A stretch of 27,940 nt of DNA. Source: a virus. Under the pieces are notes generated by a model, which saw only the letters and a list, made by a program, of their open reading frames with translations, was not told where the DNA came from and did not search any database. The number at the start of each line of letters is the position of its first letter. Position 1 is the first letter of the stretch. The position numbers were made by a program, and so were the translations under genes. Shown piece after piece: positions 27,376-27,940 of this stretch. Where the stretch lies: positions 1 through 27,940 of the IMG/VR virus record IMGVR_UViG_3300047666_000477. One strand, written 5' to 3'.

Positions 27376-27495
27376 ATGATGGAATTTTTAGAATTTACGT
27401 TTCAGTCCTTTTGGCACTGGGCAGGCGTAGTAATTTTGGCATCGGCATTCGGGTCAGCAATTGGCGCAAGCCTTTTAGCAATCCGAAGCCGTTAA
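27376..27495 (+). CDS. Tiny membrane protein
   Basis: 39 residues from MMEFLEFTFQSFWHWAGVVI. One hydrophobic helix (about 16-36, GVVILASAFGSAIGASLLAI) with a basic end (RSR). AAGGA lies 7 bases before the ATG, with the same ACGACC spacer seen before the next gene. First gene of the rightward operon. Tiny membrane proteins in such early operons are often host-takeover factors, but nothing specific is visible. Confidence 0.6.
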   Translation: MMEFLEFTFQSFWHWAGVVILASAFGSAIGASLLAIRSR

Positions 27496-27514
27496 TCCAA
27501 CCAAGGAGACGACC

Positions 27515-27715
27515 ATGACCGACGCAGAACAAGATGCCGCCGACGACGCACAACAAATCCAATGGGCTAGAGCCGACGACGCAGCACGCAAGGCCGCAAC
27601 AGACGCACACTTCCCAGACTTTGACATATACGCCGAGGAAATGTGTGACCCACGTCACAGCCTCCGAAAATGGCACGACGATGTTGTGCGCATCCCCGCA
27701 GCGAATAAAGGATAA
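27515..27715 (+). CDS. Hypothetical acidic 66-aa protein
   Basis: MTDAEQDAADDAQQIQWARA start. Acidic N-terminal half, then a hydrophilic C-terminus (MCDPRHSLRKWHDDVVRIPA). AAGGAGACGACC precedes the ATG. Not recognised. Confidence 0.65.
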   Translation: MTDAEQDAADDAQQIQWARADDAARKAATDAHFPDFDIYAEEMCDPRHSLRKWHDDVVRIPAANKG

Positions 27716-27719
27716 GACC

Positions 27720-27940
27720 ATGAACAACGACTCAAACAACGACCTGGCCCGATATCACGGGTTCCCGCCAGTTTTATCTTGTGAAGATTATGAAGAAATG
27801 ACAGGTACAGAGCGCAAAAAATGGCAGGATTCAATGATTGAACTTCTTGACGGTATTGATGAAGCGTTTGCGCCACACAAGCCAACGCCAACAATCCCGC
27901 AGATGGAAGACCGGCACCAACAAGCCATACTCAGGGAAAA
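27720..27940 (+). CDS. Hypothetical protein, cut by right window edge
   Basis: First 73 codons present: MNNDSNNDLARYHGFPPVLS, then EDYEEMTGTERKKWQDSMIE. AAAGGATAAGACC precedes the ATG, identical to the leader of several leftward genes. Not recognised; the end lies outside the window. Confidence 0.6.
   Translation, partial: MNNDSNNDLARYHGFPPVLSCEDYEEMTGTERKKWQDSMIELLDGIDEAFAPHKPTPTIPQMEDRHQQAILRE

Noticed and set aside
1-27940. CRISPR arrays, tRNA genes and insertion sequences
   Set aside because: No regularly spaced direct repeats other than coding ones, no cloverleaf candidates and no transposase or terminal inverted repeats with target duplication were seen by eye; a tRNAscan-type search would be needed to exclude a degenerate tRNA.

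Overview
The window is part of a tailed-phage or prophage genome, most likely a siphovirus infecting an alphaproteobacterium of the Rhodobacterales type. The phage assignment rests on an almost complete packaging and head module: terminase, DUF4055-type portal, Mu F-like protein, scaffold, P22-type coat, neck proteins, tail terminator and tail tube. The host inference rests on a GapR/DUF2312 protein and on roseophage-like small genes, so it is weaker. No tRNA, rRNA, CRISPR array, integrase, lysis gene, polymerase or helicase is visible. Both ends of the window cut through genes.

Almost everything is read leftward (minus strand). From right to left: a rightward operon of small genes (27376 to the right end) diverges from a leftward early operon (27226 to 25897) that includes a PD-(D/E)XK nuclease. 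Next comes a gene-poor control region (about 25304-25896) with a near-consensus leftward promoter under a 30-bp dyad, tandem rightward terminators, a possible small RNA and a broken gene. The long early operon (25303 to 15174) then carries a DGQHR protein, two replication-organiser-like proteins in an unusual overlap, a lone DnaA domain IV protein, GapR-like protein, SSB, ERF annealing protein, a cytosine-C5 methyltransferase, NinB/Orf, HNH and YbcO-type nucleases, HTH proteins and many small unknowns, densely packed with ATGA overlaps.

After a 300-base gap (14846-15173) the late module begins: small and large terminase (14845-13321), then a block of receptor/fibre genes (13284-7787) lying unusually between terminase and portal, then portal, a membrane protein, Mu F-like protein, a small gene, scaffold, coat, four neck proteins and the start of the tail-tube gene. 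One cargo gene (4577-4858) is read rightward inside this leftward late operon.

The replication and recombination genes suggest a phage that leans on the host replisome: it supplies SSB, ERF, NinB, nucleases and factors that could act on host initiation (DnaA-IV, GapR), but no polymerase in this window. The points most worth a second look are the control region at 25304-25896, the DnaA-IV/GapR pair, the overlapping replication genes at 24000-24154, the leader peptide ahead of terS, and the 15-repeat fibre protein.
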